64,000 nucleotides of DNA from RUG714 sp964623515 (GCA_964623515.1 CAZURV010000007.1:10739-74738), one strand, 5' to 3'. Numbered from the stretch's first letter, positions 48,604 to 57,935 are shown. Made by a program: numbers and translations. Notes: generated by a model not told the origin, from the sequence alone.

Positions 48604-50241
48604 ATGTTAAAAGGCATTGGAGCAAGTCCCGGTTACGGCATAGGAAAAGCAATTATAGTAGGAACACTCAATCTTGATTACGGGTCTGTAAAGTATTCTT
48701 CACTTACAGAGGAGAAACAACGTTTGAAAACTGCGGTGGAAAAATTTACGCAGGAAACAAAACGACTCGTAGAGGATATAAAAAAATCTGCCGGCGAACA
48801 GGAAGCGCAGATTCTGGAAGGGCATATTATGATGCTTAACGATCCGTTTATGCTCTCTCAGATGTATGATAATATCGAAAACGGAGCAGTTGCGGAAGCG
48901 GCAGTGGACAGTGTTTGCACCATGTTTATTGATATGTTCAGCGTATTAGACGATGAACTCACGCGTCAGCGCGCCTCTGATGTTAAGGATATAAAAGACA
49001 GTCTTCTTAAAATTCTGCTTGGTATAGACGATGTAGACATATCCGATGTTCCTGCGGGTACCATATTTGTTGCAAAGGATTTTACGCCGTCTATGACCGG
49101 CCAGATACGCAGGGAAAACGTATCCGCAATTATAACAGAAGTCGGAGGTGTTACAAGCCACAGTGCGATTCTTGCCAGGGCTATGGGAATACCTGCGGTG
49201 CTTTCCGTTCTGAATGCAACCGATATTATAGCAGACGGCGACAGTCTTATCGTTGACGGATTCAAAGGGAAAGTGTATACTTCTCCCTCTGAATCCGATA
49301 TAGAAGCGTATAAACGGATTCAGGCCGATTATGTGAATGAGAAAGCGACGCTCAATGATTATTTTAATAAGCCTACCGTTACGCTGGACGGAGTCAAAAA
49401 ACTGGTTTACGGCAACATAGCCAAGGCAGAGGACGCACAAAACGTTATTCAGAACAGCGGTGAGGGTATAGGGCTTTTCAGAACAGAATTTTTGTATATG
49501 GACAGAAATTCCGGGCCTGATGAAGATGAACAGTTTGAAGCCTATTCAACCGTTGCCAAGGCAATGAACGGCAGGGAAGTTATTATCAGAACGCTGGATG
49601 TGGGCGGAGATAAAGAAATTCCGTATCTTTCCATTGTGAAAGAGGAAAATCCTTTCCTCGGACACAGAGCGATAAGATATTGCCTTGATAATCCCGGCAT
49701 TTTTAAAGTTCAGCTTCGAGCGATTCTGCGTGCGGCAGTATATGGAAATATCAAAATTATGCTTCCTTTGGTAACGGAAAAAGATGAAATCGTTCGTGCT
49801 AAATTACTTATTGCAGAGTGTGAGTCGGAACTGAAAGCCGAGGGAGTGAAGTTCAAGGAGAATATTCCTGTCGGCGTTATGATTGAAACGCCGAGCGCGG
49901 CGATCATATCCGATATTCTTGCACAGGAAGCAGACTTTTTCAGCATCGGCACAAATGACCTTACAGGTTATGTTATGGCGGTGGACAGAGGAAACGCAAA
50001 GGTCAGCAGCCTGTATGATTGTTTTCAGCCTGCAGTTCTCAGAGCGATTGAAATGACTGTTAAGAACGCCAAACAGGCAGGCATACCGGTTGGTATGTGT
50101 GGGGAAGCGGCGGCGGATGTTGAATTGATTCCAAAACTTATTGAATGGGGTTTGGATGAATTTTCGGTTGCACCGAGCGCGATTCTGCAAACAAGAAAAA
50201 TTATCTGCAACTATAAGGCCGGATTGGATACGGTAAAGTGA
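48604..50241 (+). CDS. ptsI: PTS enzyme I (phosphoenolpyruvate-protein phosphotransferase)
   Basis: A 545-residue cytoplasmic enzyme that starts the PTS by taking phosphate from PEP and passing it to HPr. The N-terminal HPr-binding and phospho-His domain has ITEVGGVTSHSAILARAMG (active His). The C-terminal PEP-binding barrel has IGLFRTEFLYMDR, IIRTLDVGGDKEIPY, FFSIGTNDLTGYVMAVDR and PVGMCGEAAAD with the catalytic Cys. The length is slightly under the usual 570. It ends the fruK-fruA-ptsH-ptsI unit. Confidence 0.96.
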   Translation: MLKGIGASPGYGIGKAIIVGTLNLDYGSVKYSSLTEEKQRLKTAVEKFTQETKRLVEDIKKSAGEQEAQILEGHIMMLNDPFMLSQMYDNIENGAVAEAAVDSVCTMFIDMFSVLDDELTRQRASDVKDIKDSLLKILLGIDDVDISDVPAGTIFVAKDFTPSMTGQIRRENVSAIITEVGGVTSHSAILARAMGIPAVLSVLNATDIIADGDSLIVDGFKGKVYTSPSESDIEAYKRIQADYVNEKATLNDYFNKPTVTLDGVKKLVYGNIAKAEDAQNVIQNSGEGIGLFRTEFLYMDRNSGPDEDEQFEAYSTVAKAMNGREVIIRTLDVGGDKEIPYLSIVKEENPFLGHRAIRYCLDNPGIFKVQLRAILRAAVYGNIKIMLPLVTEKDEIVRAKLLIAECESELKAEGVKFKENIPVGVMIETPSAAIISDILAQEADFFSIGTNDLTGYVMAVDRGNAKVSSLYDCFQPAVLRAIEMTVKNAKQAGIPVGMCGEAAADVELIPKLIEWGLDEFSVAPSAILQTRKIICNYKAGLDTVK

Positions 50242-50263
50242 AAGTTAAATGTGCGTTTAAAAT

Positions 50264-50290
50264 CTCCCGCCGTGGTTTAAGCGGCGGGAG
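50264..50290 (+). terminator. GC-rich hairpin after ptsI
   Basis: CTCCCGCCG (50264-50272) and CGGCGGGAG (50282-50290) form a 9-bp perfect stem. There is no T-run after it, so it may mark the mRNA 3' end by stalling or processing rather than classic termination. Confidence 0.5.
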
Positions 50291-50343
50291 CGGCTTGATT
50301 TATGTGTAAAAATACGCCATAATGAACTCGGGAAGTGATTTAG

Positions 50344-51177
50344 ATGGTTATAAAACTTATCGGTATTGATTTGGATGGTACGCTTTTCAACCGGGTAAAA
50401 GAAATTTCGGATGAAAATATTTCCGCAATAAAATCCGCTACGAAAAACGGTGTTTGTGTTATTCCCGTTACAGGGAGATCGCTAACCAATATTCCGGAAG
50501 CATTCACAGAACTGGACGGCGTTGAATATGCCGTAACAACAAACGGAGCTTCTGCTTTTAGGCTTTCGGATTCAAAATGCATTTATAAACGCTGGATGAA
50601 AGCGGAAAAAGCGGTGGATATTTTTAATATTCTGGATTCTTATGCCAATGCGGCGTGTTGCTTTATTTCCGGCGAAAGCTTTATGGATGAAAGCAAGCGT
50701 TCTGTGCTTGACAATATGGGCTGGGATGCGGCAACGGCAAAATATTTTGCACAATATATGAAATTTGTGCCGGATATTAAAAGTTTTGTCAAACAAAACA
50801 CGGATTATGTGGAAAAAGTAACCATCAATCTTCCCTATAAAAACGGAGTAAAAGCCGGAGCCGGCCCGCTGAAAAAACAGATATGCGAATTGGGAGGCGT
50901 TACGGTTGTTTCGGGTTCTCCCTTCAATTTAGAGGTTACGCGGGATGGTGTAACAAAAGGCGCAGGGCTCATATGGCTTGCTGATATGCTGGGCATTGAT
51001 ATGCACTCGGTTATGGCGATAGGCGACAGCGGCAACGATTTGGACATGCTCAGGAATGCGGGTTTGGCTGTTGCGATGGAAAATGCGGAAGAATGCGTCC
51101 GCCGTGAGGCTGATTTCATTACGTTGAGTAATGATGAAAACGGTGTTGCATATGCAATCCGTAAATTTGTTTTTTAA
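50344..51177 (+). CDS. Cof-type HAD-superfamily phosphatase
   Basis: A 277-residue haloacid-dehalogenase hydrolase of the Cof/IIB subgroup, which dephosphorylates sugar phosphates or cofactors. Motif I is LIGIDLDGTLFNR with the nucleophile Asp, motif II VIPVTGRS, the cap domain lies at about 85-190, motif III is VTKGAGLIWLADMLGI and motif IV MAIGDSGNDLDMLRNAG. The start has GGGAAG upstream. Next to the fructose PTS it could relieve sugar-phosphate stress, but the family is promiscuous. It lies 102 bases after ptsI behind a hairpin. Confidence 0.9.
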   Translation: MVIKLIGIDLDGTLFNRVKEISDENISAIKSATKNGVCVIPVTGRSLTNIPEAFTELDGVEYAVTTNGASAFRLSDSKCIYKRWMKAEKAVDIFNILDSYANAACCFISGESFMDESKRSVLDNMGWDAATAKYFAQYMKFVPDIKSFVKQNTDYVEKVTINLPYKNGVKAGAGPLKKQICELGGVTVVSGSPFNLEVTRDGVTKGAGLIWLADMLGIDMHSVMAIGDSGNDLDMLRNAGLAVAMENAEECVRREADFITLSNDENGVAYAIRKFVF

Positions 51178-51201
51178 AATAAACACCGTAAATCCTGCCG
51201 G

Positions 51202-51230
51202 TTGACATTCAGCACTATATTTAATATAAT
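51202..51230 (+). promoter_or_regulatory. Consensus promoter of the CDF gene
   Basis: TTGACA (51202-51207), 17-base spacer, TATAAT (51225-51230), 39 bases before the start at 51270. Confidence 0.85.
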
Positions 51231-51269
51231 ATAATAAATATATTACGATGTTTCCGATAGAGGTTGACA

Positions 51270-52106
51270 ATGGCTAAAAATCGTGAAAGTTACGGAATAA
51301 GAATAATGATTGCGGCTGTTGTTATAAATCTCTGTCTTTTCTTTTTTAAATATTATGTTTCTGTGTCAACTGCCAGCATATGTATTTATACAGACGCACT
51401 TAACAATCTTTTTGATTCGCTGTTCTGTATAGTGGCAATTTTCGGATTTTATTTTGCAAAAAAAGGCAAAAGCAAAAAATTCCCTTTAGGCTTCGGCAGA
51501 GCGGAATATCTTGCGAATTTTATCATTTCGGCAGTTCTCGTTGCGCTCGGCTGTATATTTCTTTATAACTGTATATCCCAGCTTATGTATCCTGTTCCGG
51601 TTTCTTTCCGGGTTGTGTATGCGTATACTCTTGGTTTAACGGTATTTGTAAAAATCGGAATGGGAATTATGTTCAGCTTAGCAGGCAGAAAATGTGATTC
51701 CGGGTTGATAAAATCTATGCGGTTTGACAGTTTTTGCGATGCGGCGATTACGTCCGTTACCGTTATTTCCTACATACTCTGTACGGTAACTCGTTTTAAT
51801 ATTGACGCTTTTCTCGGTATTGTAATCAGCGTCGTGATTATTGTCAATGCCGTGAAACTGCTTGTAAACAGTATCAAACTCAATCTTGGCGGGCGCAATG
51901 ATGAACTTGAAAAGAAGATTTCGGATATTCTCACAGCAGATGAAAGCGTATTGTCCGTTGAAAATATTTTAATTTATGATTACGGCAAAAACAGTATTTA
52001 TGCTTCCTGTACCGTTCAATTTTCAAAGCCGCAGAATACGGATAAATATACAGAACTGCAAGCTAAAGTTTTTGAACTTTTAAATATAAAAATAACGTTT
52101 GGCTGA
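51270..52106 (+). CDS. Cation diffusion facilitator (CDF) family transporter
   Basis: A 278-residue membrane protein with about five or six hydrophobic segments and the CDF pattern of helix 2 (YTDALNNLFDSLFCIVAIFG, in place of the usual SDALHSLxD) and FPLGFGRAEYLANFIISAVL. A second site is suggested by SMRFDSFCDAAITSVTVISY in helix 5. The C-terminal cytoplasmic domain (about 205-278) is present. Such proteins export Zn, Fe, Mn or Cd by proton exchange. The helix-2 site reads D-x3-N-x3-D, a variant of H/D-x3-D, so the metal is uncertain. I take the ATG at 51270 with AGAGG upstream. Confidence 0.83.
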   Translation: MAKNRESYGIRIMIAAVVINLCLFFFKYYVSVSTASICIYTDALNNLFDSLFCIVAIFGFYFAKKGKSKKFPLGFGRAEYLANFIISAVLVALGCIFLYNCISQLMYPVPVSFRVVYAYTLGLTVFVKIGMGIMFSLAGRKCDSGLIKSMRFDSFCDAAITSVTVISYILCTVTRFNIDAFLGIVISVVIIVNAVKLLVNSIKLNLGGRNDELEKKISDILTADESVLSVENILIYDYGKNSIYASCTVQFSKPQNTDKYTELQAKVFELLNIKITFG

Positions 52107-52132
52107 TTATTTGGCACAAGAGGTGTATAATT

Positions 52133-53470
52133 ATGGCAGAACAAGAACTTGCATGCACAACGCCCGAAAACGCAAAAAAAGAAAAAGGCAAAAAAAAGCA
52201 CAAAGTCTTAAAAATAATCGGTATAATTCTTGCAGTTATTGCAGCTGTTGCAGTGATAATCGCTGTTCTAAACACAATCACATACAGCGGACTTGCAAAA
52301 TATGCGGAAAGCTTTCATAAAGTGGAGTATGAAAATCAGCTTATACCTGAAATAGATAAGCAGACCGGATACTATACTTTCACTACGGACCGCGATTTTA
52401 AAGTGTTGCAGATTACCGATGTTCATATCGGCGGTGGATTTCTCTCATATTCAAAAGACAAAAAAGCCATCAACGCAGTAACGAGTATGATAACGGCGGA
52501 AAAACCGGATATGGTTATTTTTACCGGAGATATTTCTTTTCCTGTTATATTCCAGTCAGGCACAATCAATAACATCCGTCCGGCAAAGCTGATGTGTTCC
52601 GTTATGGAAAAACTCGGTGTTTATTGGTGCGTTTGCTACGGCAACCATGATACCGAGATTTATTCTATAGCAACAAGAGAAAAAATTTCCGAAATTTACG
52701 GAAACGATAACTACAAATACTGTCTTTTCCAGAGTGGTCCTGCCGATGTTGACGGATACGGGAATTATGCGGTAAATCTTAAAAATTCAAAAGGGCTTAT
52801 CACAAGAACCTATTATATGCTTGACAGTCATTCGTATGTGGATAATGATTATTTTGGAATCAAATGGCTGTATGATAATATTCACCAGAATCAGATAGAC
52901 TGGTATGATGCACAGGTTAAAAAGATGAATGATATCAATGCTTCTGTTATCAGTTCCATGCATGTAAGTGAAGCGCAGAAATCCGAATTGACCAAAACAT
53001 ACGGAACAGCCAAGAGCTTCTGTTTCTTCCACATTCCGCTTACGGAGTATAAAGACGTTTATGACACGTATGTAAAAAACGGATATAAGGATTCGGACGA
53101 CATCAAGTATATTTACGGCGCGGCAGGCGAAAAGAAAAAGGTAGTTTATTGCGGCGTTCATGAAGACGAGATGTTCGAAACAATAAAGGCGGATCAATCT
53201 ACGCAGGGCGTTTTCTGCGGGCATGACCATTATAATAATTTCTCGTTTGACTATCAGGGTATCCGCCTCACATACGGCTGTTCTATAGATTATCTTGCTT
53301 ACAGCGGAATACATAAAAAAGGTTCTCAGCGCGGATGCACTGTTATCATTGCTAAAGCAGACACCACATGGGATTGCCGTGCGGAAAATTACTATCAGGA
53401 AAAATATAACAATGCCGCAAGGGAAACTGTAGAAATGCAGACTCTTAACGAGCATATGAACGGTAAATAA
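52133..53470 (+). CDS. Membrane-anchored metallophosphoesterase
   Basis: A 445-residue calcineurin-like phosphoesterase. A Lys-rich N-terminus is followed by one hydrophobic segment at about 26-47 (IIGIILAVIAAVAVIIAVL), which makes it an outward-facing anchored enzyme. The dimetal motifs are in order: KVLQITDVHIGGG (D-x-H), IFTGDISF (GD), CYGNHDTEIYS (GNHD), and C-terminal VYCGVHEDE and VFCGHDHYNNF (GHxH-like). It may act on phosphodiesters or phosphate esters at the cell surface, such as teichoic acid or nucleotides. It starts 26 bases after the CDF gene and is probably co-transcribed. Confidence 0.88.
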   Translation: MAEQELACTTPENAKKEKGKKKHKVLKIIGIILAVIAAVAVIIAVLNTITYSGLAKYAESFHKVEYENQLIPEIDKQTGYYTFTTDRDFKVLQITDVHIGGGFLSYSKDKKAINAVTSMITAEKPDMVIFTGDISFPVIFQSGTINNIRPAKLMCSVMEKLGVYWCVCYGNHDTEIYSIATREKISEIYGNDNYKYCLFQSGPADVDGYGNYAVNLKNSKGLITRTYYMLDSHSYVDNDYFGIKWLYDNIHQNQIDWYDAQVKKMNDINASVISSMHVSEAQKSELTKTYGTAKSFCFFHIPLTEYKDVYDTYVKNGYKDSDDIKYIYGAAGEKKKVVYCGVHEDEMFETIKADQSTQGVFCGHDHYNNFSFDYQGIRLTYGCSIDYLAYSGIHKKGSQRGCTVIIAKADTTWDCRAENYYQEKYNNAARETVEMQTLNEHMNGK

Positions 53471-53621
53471 ATCGAATAAAAAAGGTAAGGGCTGAATGAA
53501 AAAATCATAACGGGAAAGTGCAGCGCTTTTGTTGCAGCGTTTGCGGTATTTTCGTTTTATCGGTTATGTATTCTATTCCCTTTTTGGCAGAGAATAGGGA
53601 TATGGCTGTGGAAAAGTTACA

Positions 53622-53796
53622 TATAACTTATTCACCGATGTCCCCGCCTCTTAGGCGGCAGGGTCCATTTCAGAATTTCAGCGGGAGTGATAATCTCCCA
53701 CTGAAACCCTGAGGAGCGAACGCTCCATGCGCAGGTTGCAATCGTTCGCAAGCCCCGCTTCAAGCGGGCTTGACGGAGCACTGCTCCGATTTAAAT
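53622..53796 (+). repeat. Dispersed hairpin repeat, copy D (full length)
   Basis: Nearly identical to the copy at 9371-9545 from ATAACTTATTC to GATTTAAA. All the short inverted repeats are kept (CCGCCTCTTAGGCGG at 53644-53658, the TTTCAGCGGGAG stem with one G-to-A change in the right arm, GAGCGAACGCTC, TTGCAATCGTTCGCAA, CCCGCTTCAAGCGGG and GGAGCACTGCTCC). In the hairpin CCCG(C/T)TTCAAGCGGG the base change keeps the pairing. Confidence 0.88.
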
Positions 53797-53799
53797 CAC

Positions 53800-54060
53800 C
53801 AGACGAATGATGAAAGCGCTGAGATTTTCTGTGAAAGCATACAATTTAAAAATACGTTGCGGTATATGAAGCAGGCGGAAAATTTAAACCGGATAAGGAG
53901 GTTTATCCCGATAATCATACTAATGTAATTTTGTTTAAATCTTCAAATCCGAATATTGCGGGCGCTGATGAAAACGAACGGTTACACTGCTGTGATGCGG
54001 TCCGGTAATCATAACTGCATATACCGAAAACGGTGTAAAAAAATATTCAATTATATAATT
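53800..54060 (+). pseudogene. Possible remnant of a degraded gene
   Basis: After repeat copy D, short coding-like pieces appear in different frames. One open stretch of about 53 codons (53850-54009) includes YVAVYEAGGKFKPD and NVILFKSSNPNIAGADENER. It is followed, after a frame change, by VIITAYTENGVKKYS before a stop. No start codon or ribosome site supports expression. I do not recognise the parent gene. The rest of the gap 53471-54257 holds the repeat and a promoter at 54090. Confidence 0.3.
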
Positions 54061-54089
54061 TAATAGATAAATTTGAACCATCAATCTGT

Positions 54090-54118
54090 TTGACTTGTAT
54101 GAAACAGTTTGTTATGTT
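54090..54118 (+). promoter_or_regulatory. Candidate promoter of the choline module
   Basis: TTGACT (54090-54095), 17-base spacer, TATGTT (54113-54118), about 140 bases before the start at 54258. Confidence 0.5.
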
Positions 54119-54257
54119 TTCGAGGAATTATATCTTTATTTAAATTATTATAATTTTTGATAAAGATATGGTTCTTATTTTTTTACGGCTATGTTCATTT
54201 TATCTTTGTTTTAATGTGAATGAACAGTCGAGCACGGTTAGTATGAAGGAGTTAAAT

Positions 54258-56033
54258 TTGTTAACACAAAATCAGTTTACAATCATGCGTTATATGGTAA
54301 ATAACGTGTCATCCACACAACGTCAAATAGCCGAAAATGTCAATCTTTCTCTCGGAACCGTTCATTCAGTTATGAAACAGCTCAGGGAAAAAGGTTTTTT
54401 AAAGAACAGTGCTTTGTCGATAAAGGGCAGATCGGAACTGGATAAATATAAAGTGGATAATGCGATTATTCTTGCAGCAGGTATGGCAACAAGATTTGTG
54501 CCGATTTCCTATGAATTTCCCAAGGGACTCACAGTAGTTAAGGGAGAAGTTCTTATAGAAAGGCAGATAAGGCAACTGCATGAAGCAGGAGTAAAAAACG
54601 TTATTGTGGTTTTGGGGCATATGCTCGAACAGTTTTTCTACCTCAAAGAAAAATGGGGCGTTGAAATTGTTGTTAACAATGATTATAAAACAAGAAATAC
54701 GCATGCAAGCGTTTATGCGGCGAAAGAGTATTTGAAAAACACATATATCTGCTGTGCGGATAATTATTATCCCGAAAACTTATTTCATGAATATGAGTAT
54801 CATTCGATGTACTGCGCGCAGTTTCTTGATGGAGAAAGCAGAACCGAAAGAGGGTTGATTACAAACAATGAAGGCTTGATTATCGCTACCGAAAAGCCGT
54901 GTAAAAATGTGTGGACTATGCAGGGTCATGCATTTTTGAGCGCTGATTTCAGCAGAAAATTTAAGGATATATTAGAGGTTTATTATAACAAACCCGGTTC
55001 TGAAAATCTTTACTGGGAAGGCATTTATGCAGAAAATCTGGATGTTTTGCCAATGTATATGTTAAAGTGCGGACCGAAAGATATTCTCGAATTCGATTCT
55101 GTGAACGATTTACAGAAATTTGACCCGGATTATATAAACAACAATGATTTGCAGCTTGTAAAAAATATCTGCAAAGTGCTCGGCGGAAAACCTGCCGATA
55201 TTAAAAATATAGTTCCGATGAATTCAGGGCTTACGAATACATCTTTCCGCTTTGAATTTAACGGCAAAAAATATGTTTACCGAAATCCGGGACTGAATAC
55301 ATTCGGATATATAAACAGAGCAAGAGAAAAATTTGCGCTCCGGTGCGCAAAGGATTTGGGCATTGATAATTCCTATATATTTGAAGATGATGTGCATGGA
55401 TGGAAGATTTCTCATTATATTGAAGAAACGGAGAAATTTGATTTTAATAATCCCAAGCACATGGAAATGCTTTGTGATCATCTCCGCTCTCTTCACAAGG
55501 CATGCATCAAGTGCGGCAGTGCATTTGATTATTTTAAAGAGACTGATAAACTCATAGACAGGTTAAAAATTATTGACGTTTTGACTGCAGAGCAGATTAT
55601 GCCTTTAAGAACAGAGATGGAGCAGATTTATAAAGAACTTATTTCAGATCATTGGCCGATTCAGTTATCACATAATGATATTTATGAGCCAAATCTCATA
55701 ATCTCAGGCGATGATTTATATATGATTGACTGGGAATATGCAGGGGATACCGATATAGGCTATGATATATCAAAGCTCTTTGCCGCAAATGATTTGCCGT
55801 TAGAAGATATAGATACAGCATTAAGTTTTTATTTTAAAAGAAAACCCGCTCTGGCAGAAAAAAAGCATATTTTAGGCTGTTCCGTTGTTCATTATTATTA
55901 TTGGTATGTTTGGGCATTGTATCAAATTCGATCGGGTTCGGACTGTTGTGAATGGCAGTTAATTTGGTATAACAAAATGATGAAATATAAAAATGAATAT
56001 ATGAAGTTAAAAGAAAGTGAGACAGTGAAGTAA
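54258..56033 (+). CDS. HTH - phosphocholine cytidylyltransferase - choline kinase fusion
   Basis: A 591-residue three-part protein. Residues 1-65 form a winged helix-turn-helix (FTIMRYMVNNVSSTQRQIAE, LSLGTVHSVMKQLREKGFLK). Residues about 67-290 are a LicC-type nucleotidyltransferase (AIILAAGMATRFVPIS at 69-84, VVNNDYKTRNTHASVYAAKE), which activates phosphocholine with CTP. The remainder is a LicA/choline-kinase-type phosphotransferase with VPMNSGLTNTSFRFEFNGK (nucleotide loop), LSHNDIYEPNLI (catalytic Asp) and MIDWEYAGDTDIGYDI (metal Asp). I choose TTG 54258, six bases after AAGGAG; ATG 54243 has no ribosome site. It would convert choline to CDP-choline for decorating surface glycans. The HTH may sense or autoregulate (inference). 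Confidence 0.88.
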   Translation: MLTQNQFTIMRYMVNNVSSTQRQIAENVNLSLGTVHSVMKQLREKGFLKNSALSIKGRSELDKYKVDNAIILAAGMATRFVPISYEFPKGLTVVKGEVLIERQIRQLHEAGVKNVIVVLGHMLEQFFYLKEKWGVEIVVNNDYKTRNTHASVYAAKEYLKNTYICCADNYYPENLFHEYEYHSMYCAQFLDGESRTERGLITNNEGLIIATEKPCKNVWTMQGHAFLSADFSRKFKDILEVYYNKPGSENLYWEGIYAENLDVLPMYMLKCGPKDILEFDSVNDLQKFDPDYINNNDLQLVKNICKVLGGKPADIKNIVPMNSGLTNTSFRFEFNGKKYVYRNPGLNTFGYINRAREKFALRCAKDLGIDNSYIFEDDVHGWKISHYIEETEKFDFNNPKHMEMLCDHLRSLHKACIKCGSAFDYFKETDKLIDRLKIIDVLTAEQIMPLRTEMEQIYKELISDHWPIQLSHNDIYEPNLIISGDDLYMIDWEYAGDTDIGYDISKLFAANDLPLEDIDTALSFYFKRKPALAEKKHILGCSVVHYYYWYVWALYQIRSGSDCCEWQLIWYNKMMKYKNEYMKLKESETVK

Positions 56034-56034
56034 A

Positions 56035-56160
56035 GTGGAATATGTGATTGCTATCTTTGTCGGTATATGGATTGCGGCGGCAGGCTGTTTATCTTATTAC
56101 CGAATAAAAAAAGATTTTAAAGATGCGGAAAAAAATGACAAGGAGAACGGCGCCAAATGA
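56035..56160 (+). CDS. 41-residue single-pass membrane protein coupled to the symporter
   Basis: A small gene starting with GTG at 56035, two bases after the choline-kinase fusion stop, and ending in TGA that overlaps the symporter ATG (ATGA). The product begins MEYVIAIFVGIWIAAAGCLS (one hydrophobic helix) and continues with a charged tail (YYRIKKDFKDAEKNDKENGA). Its layout parallels the small DUF997/DUF485 partner proteins encoded before other SSS-family symporters (YhdT with PanF, YjcH with ActP). That parallel is inferred from size and position. The next gene's AAGGAG ribosome site lies within this gene's 3' end. Confidence 0.75.
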   Translation: MEYVIAIFVGIWIAAAGCLSYYRIKKDFKDAEKNDKENGAK

Positions 56161-57743
56161 ACATATATTTAATCGGCATGCTCGTTTCTATGGTTATTTA
56201 TATTGTGATAGGTATTATAATCAGCAGAAGTGTTAAGAGCACAAATGATTTCTTCGTTGCAGGCAGACGTGCTCCAACATTTTTAATTGTTGGTTCCTTG
56301 GTTGCATCTTACTGCGGAACAGGACTTTATTTCGGCGATGCAGGTGAATCCTATGCGGGTATCTTTTCTCCGCTTATTATGCTCGGATCGATGCTGACAG
56401 TCGGATATGTGTTGGGGGGAGTATTCTTCGGTAGATATCTGCGCAGAAGTGAATCCAATACAATTCCTGAATTTTTCGGTAAAAGATTTAATTCGGTAGC
56501 GGTGAGAAAGCTTGCAGCAGTTACACAGCTTATAACGATTGTTGTATATCTGCTTTCAACCATGCAGGGTATAGGAACGCTTATGAATCTTGTTACGGGT
56601 GTTGATTATAGGCTTTGTATATTTCTGGCGCTGATTACGTTTACACTTTTAACAGTAACGTCGGGGTCAAGAGGCGTTTTGATTACCGATACGGTTATGT
56701 ACGGGCTGTTTACGATTGTTACGGTAATTACAATTATCGTTGCTACCTGCAAAGGCGGAGGATGGTTCAATATCGTTGAATATCTTGCAGGCAATAAACC
56801 CGAAGTGCTTTCATGGTCAGGTGATTTATCCTATCTCTATCCGACAGGTGTGCAGAATATTATTTGGGCATTTGCATACGGTATCGTTTGGATGTCTGTC
56901 TGCATGGTAGGGCCCTGGCAGGCAAGCCGTTATTTGATGGCAAAAAATGAACATGTCGTTATCCGATCATCTATATGGGCAGCATTTTTTGTATTTCTGC
57001 TCGAATTCATTGTTAAGTGCGGTTCGGCGCTTCTCAATTATTTCAGCCCACAACTTGCAGATCAGTCTCACATAATCGTTTGGGCGTCAACAAAACTTGT
57101 GCCGACAGTTCTCGGCGTTGTGATGCTAACCGGTATTCTTGCCGCAGGTATTTCCTCCGCCACAACATTTCTTTCCATTATCGGCTCTGCGGTTGCAAAC
57201 GATTTATTCGAAATTAAGGACGATAAAAAGAAACTGAACATAAGCAGAATAACAATTATTGCTGCAGCTGCGGTTGTTATGGTTATTTCTTATTTCAATC
57301 CTCCGCAGGTATTCTGGATTATGTTCTTAGGTGCAACCGTTGTTGCATGTTCGTGGCTTCCTGTTTCTCTCGCAAGCATATGGAGCAAGCGTATAACAAA
57401 AACAGGCGCATTCTGTGGAATGCTGTTCGGATTTATCGGATGCGGGGCAATGAAGATTTATTCTTCTGTAAAAGGTTTAACCCTTCCTGTATTTTTAGAT
57501 CCTTTCTTTATAGGATTGATTGCAAATATTATTGGCCTTGTTGCGGGTTCGTTGCTGACAAAAGTTACAGATGAAGAAAAAGAACAAAGAAGATTGCTCT
57601 TTGTTATGCCTGAAAGCGAAAAAGACGCAGTTGAAATAAAGAAAACCAAGAGAACGGTTTTGGCGTCTGTCGGTTTAGGCGTGGTTGTCATTGCAGTATT
57701 GCTGATTTTCTGGGTCATACCCTATACTACACATTTAAAGTAA
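56157..57743 (+). CDS. Sodium:solute symporter (SSS) family, probable choline uptake
   Basis: A 528-residue membrane transporter with about thirteen hydrophobic segments. SSS hallmarks are SRSVKSTNDFFVAGRRAP in the first loop, GSLVASYCGTGLYFGDAGE, YGIVWMSVCMVGPWQASRYL with the family RxL, and GILAAGISSATTFLSIIGSA lining the Na+ site. It overlaps the 41-residue gene and follows the choline-kinase fusion. It is therefore the likely choline (or ethanolamine-type amine) importer that takes the place of LicB in a lic-like pathway. Substrate assignment is by context. Confidence 0.85.
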   Translation: MNIYLIGMLVSMVIYIVIGIIISRSVKSTNDFFVAGRRAPTFLIVGSLVASYCGTGLYFGDAGESYAGIFSPLIMLGSMLTVGYVLGGVFFGRYLRRSESNTIPEFFGKRFNSVAVRKLAAVTQLITIVVYLLSTMQGIGTLMNLVTGVDYRLCIFLALITFTLLTVTSGSRGVLITDTVMYGLFTIVTVITIIVATCKGGGWFNIVEYLAGNKPEVLSWSGDLSYLYPTGVQNIIWAFAYGIVWMSVCMVGPWQASRYLMAKNEHVVIRSSIWAAFFVFLLEFIVKCGSALLNYFSPQLADQSHIIVWASTKLVPTVLGVVMLTGILAAGISSATTFLSIIGSAVANDLFEIKDDKKKLNISRITIIAAAAVVMVISYFNPPQVFWIMFLGATVVACSWLPVSLASIWSKRITKTGAFCGMLFGFIGCGAMKIYSSVKGLTLPVFLDPFFIGLIANIIGLVAGSLLTKVTDEEKEQRRLLFVMPESEKDAVEIKKTKRTVLASVGLGVVVIAVLLIFWVIPYTTHLK

Positions 57744-57788
57744 AGCTAAAATGCTTTACATAAAAAATGAATCAATATTCGGAAAACA

Positions 57789-57822
57789 ACTCATTCTCCT
57801 GAAACGGAGGGTGAGTTTTTTT
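57789..57822 (+). terminator. Rho-independent terminator after the symporter gene
   Basis: ACTCATTCTCC (57789-57799) pairs with GGAGGGTGAGT (57806-57816) allowing two G-T pairs, followed by seven T's. It lies 45 bases after the symporter stop. Confidence 0.88.
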
Positions 57823-57935
57823 CTGAATTAACCGAATTATCCATCGACTCTGTGTATCTGTAAGATTGTCGGTTTTGAAATCATTTTAAGTCGTTTATTT
57901 GACTGTCTGCATAATATAAAAGAGGGGGGATTAAA

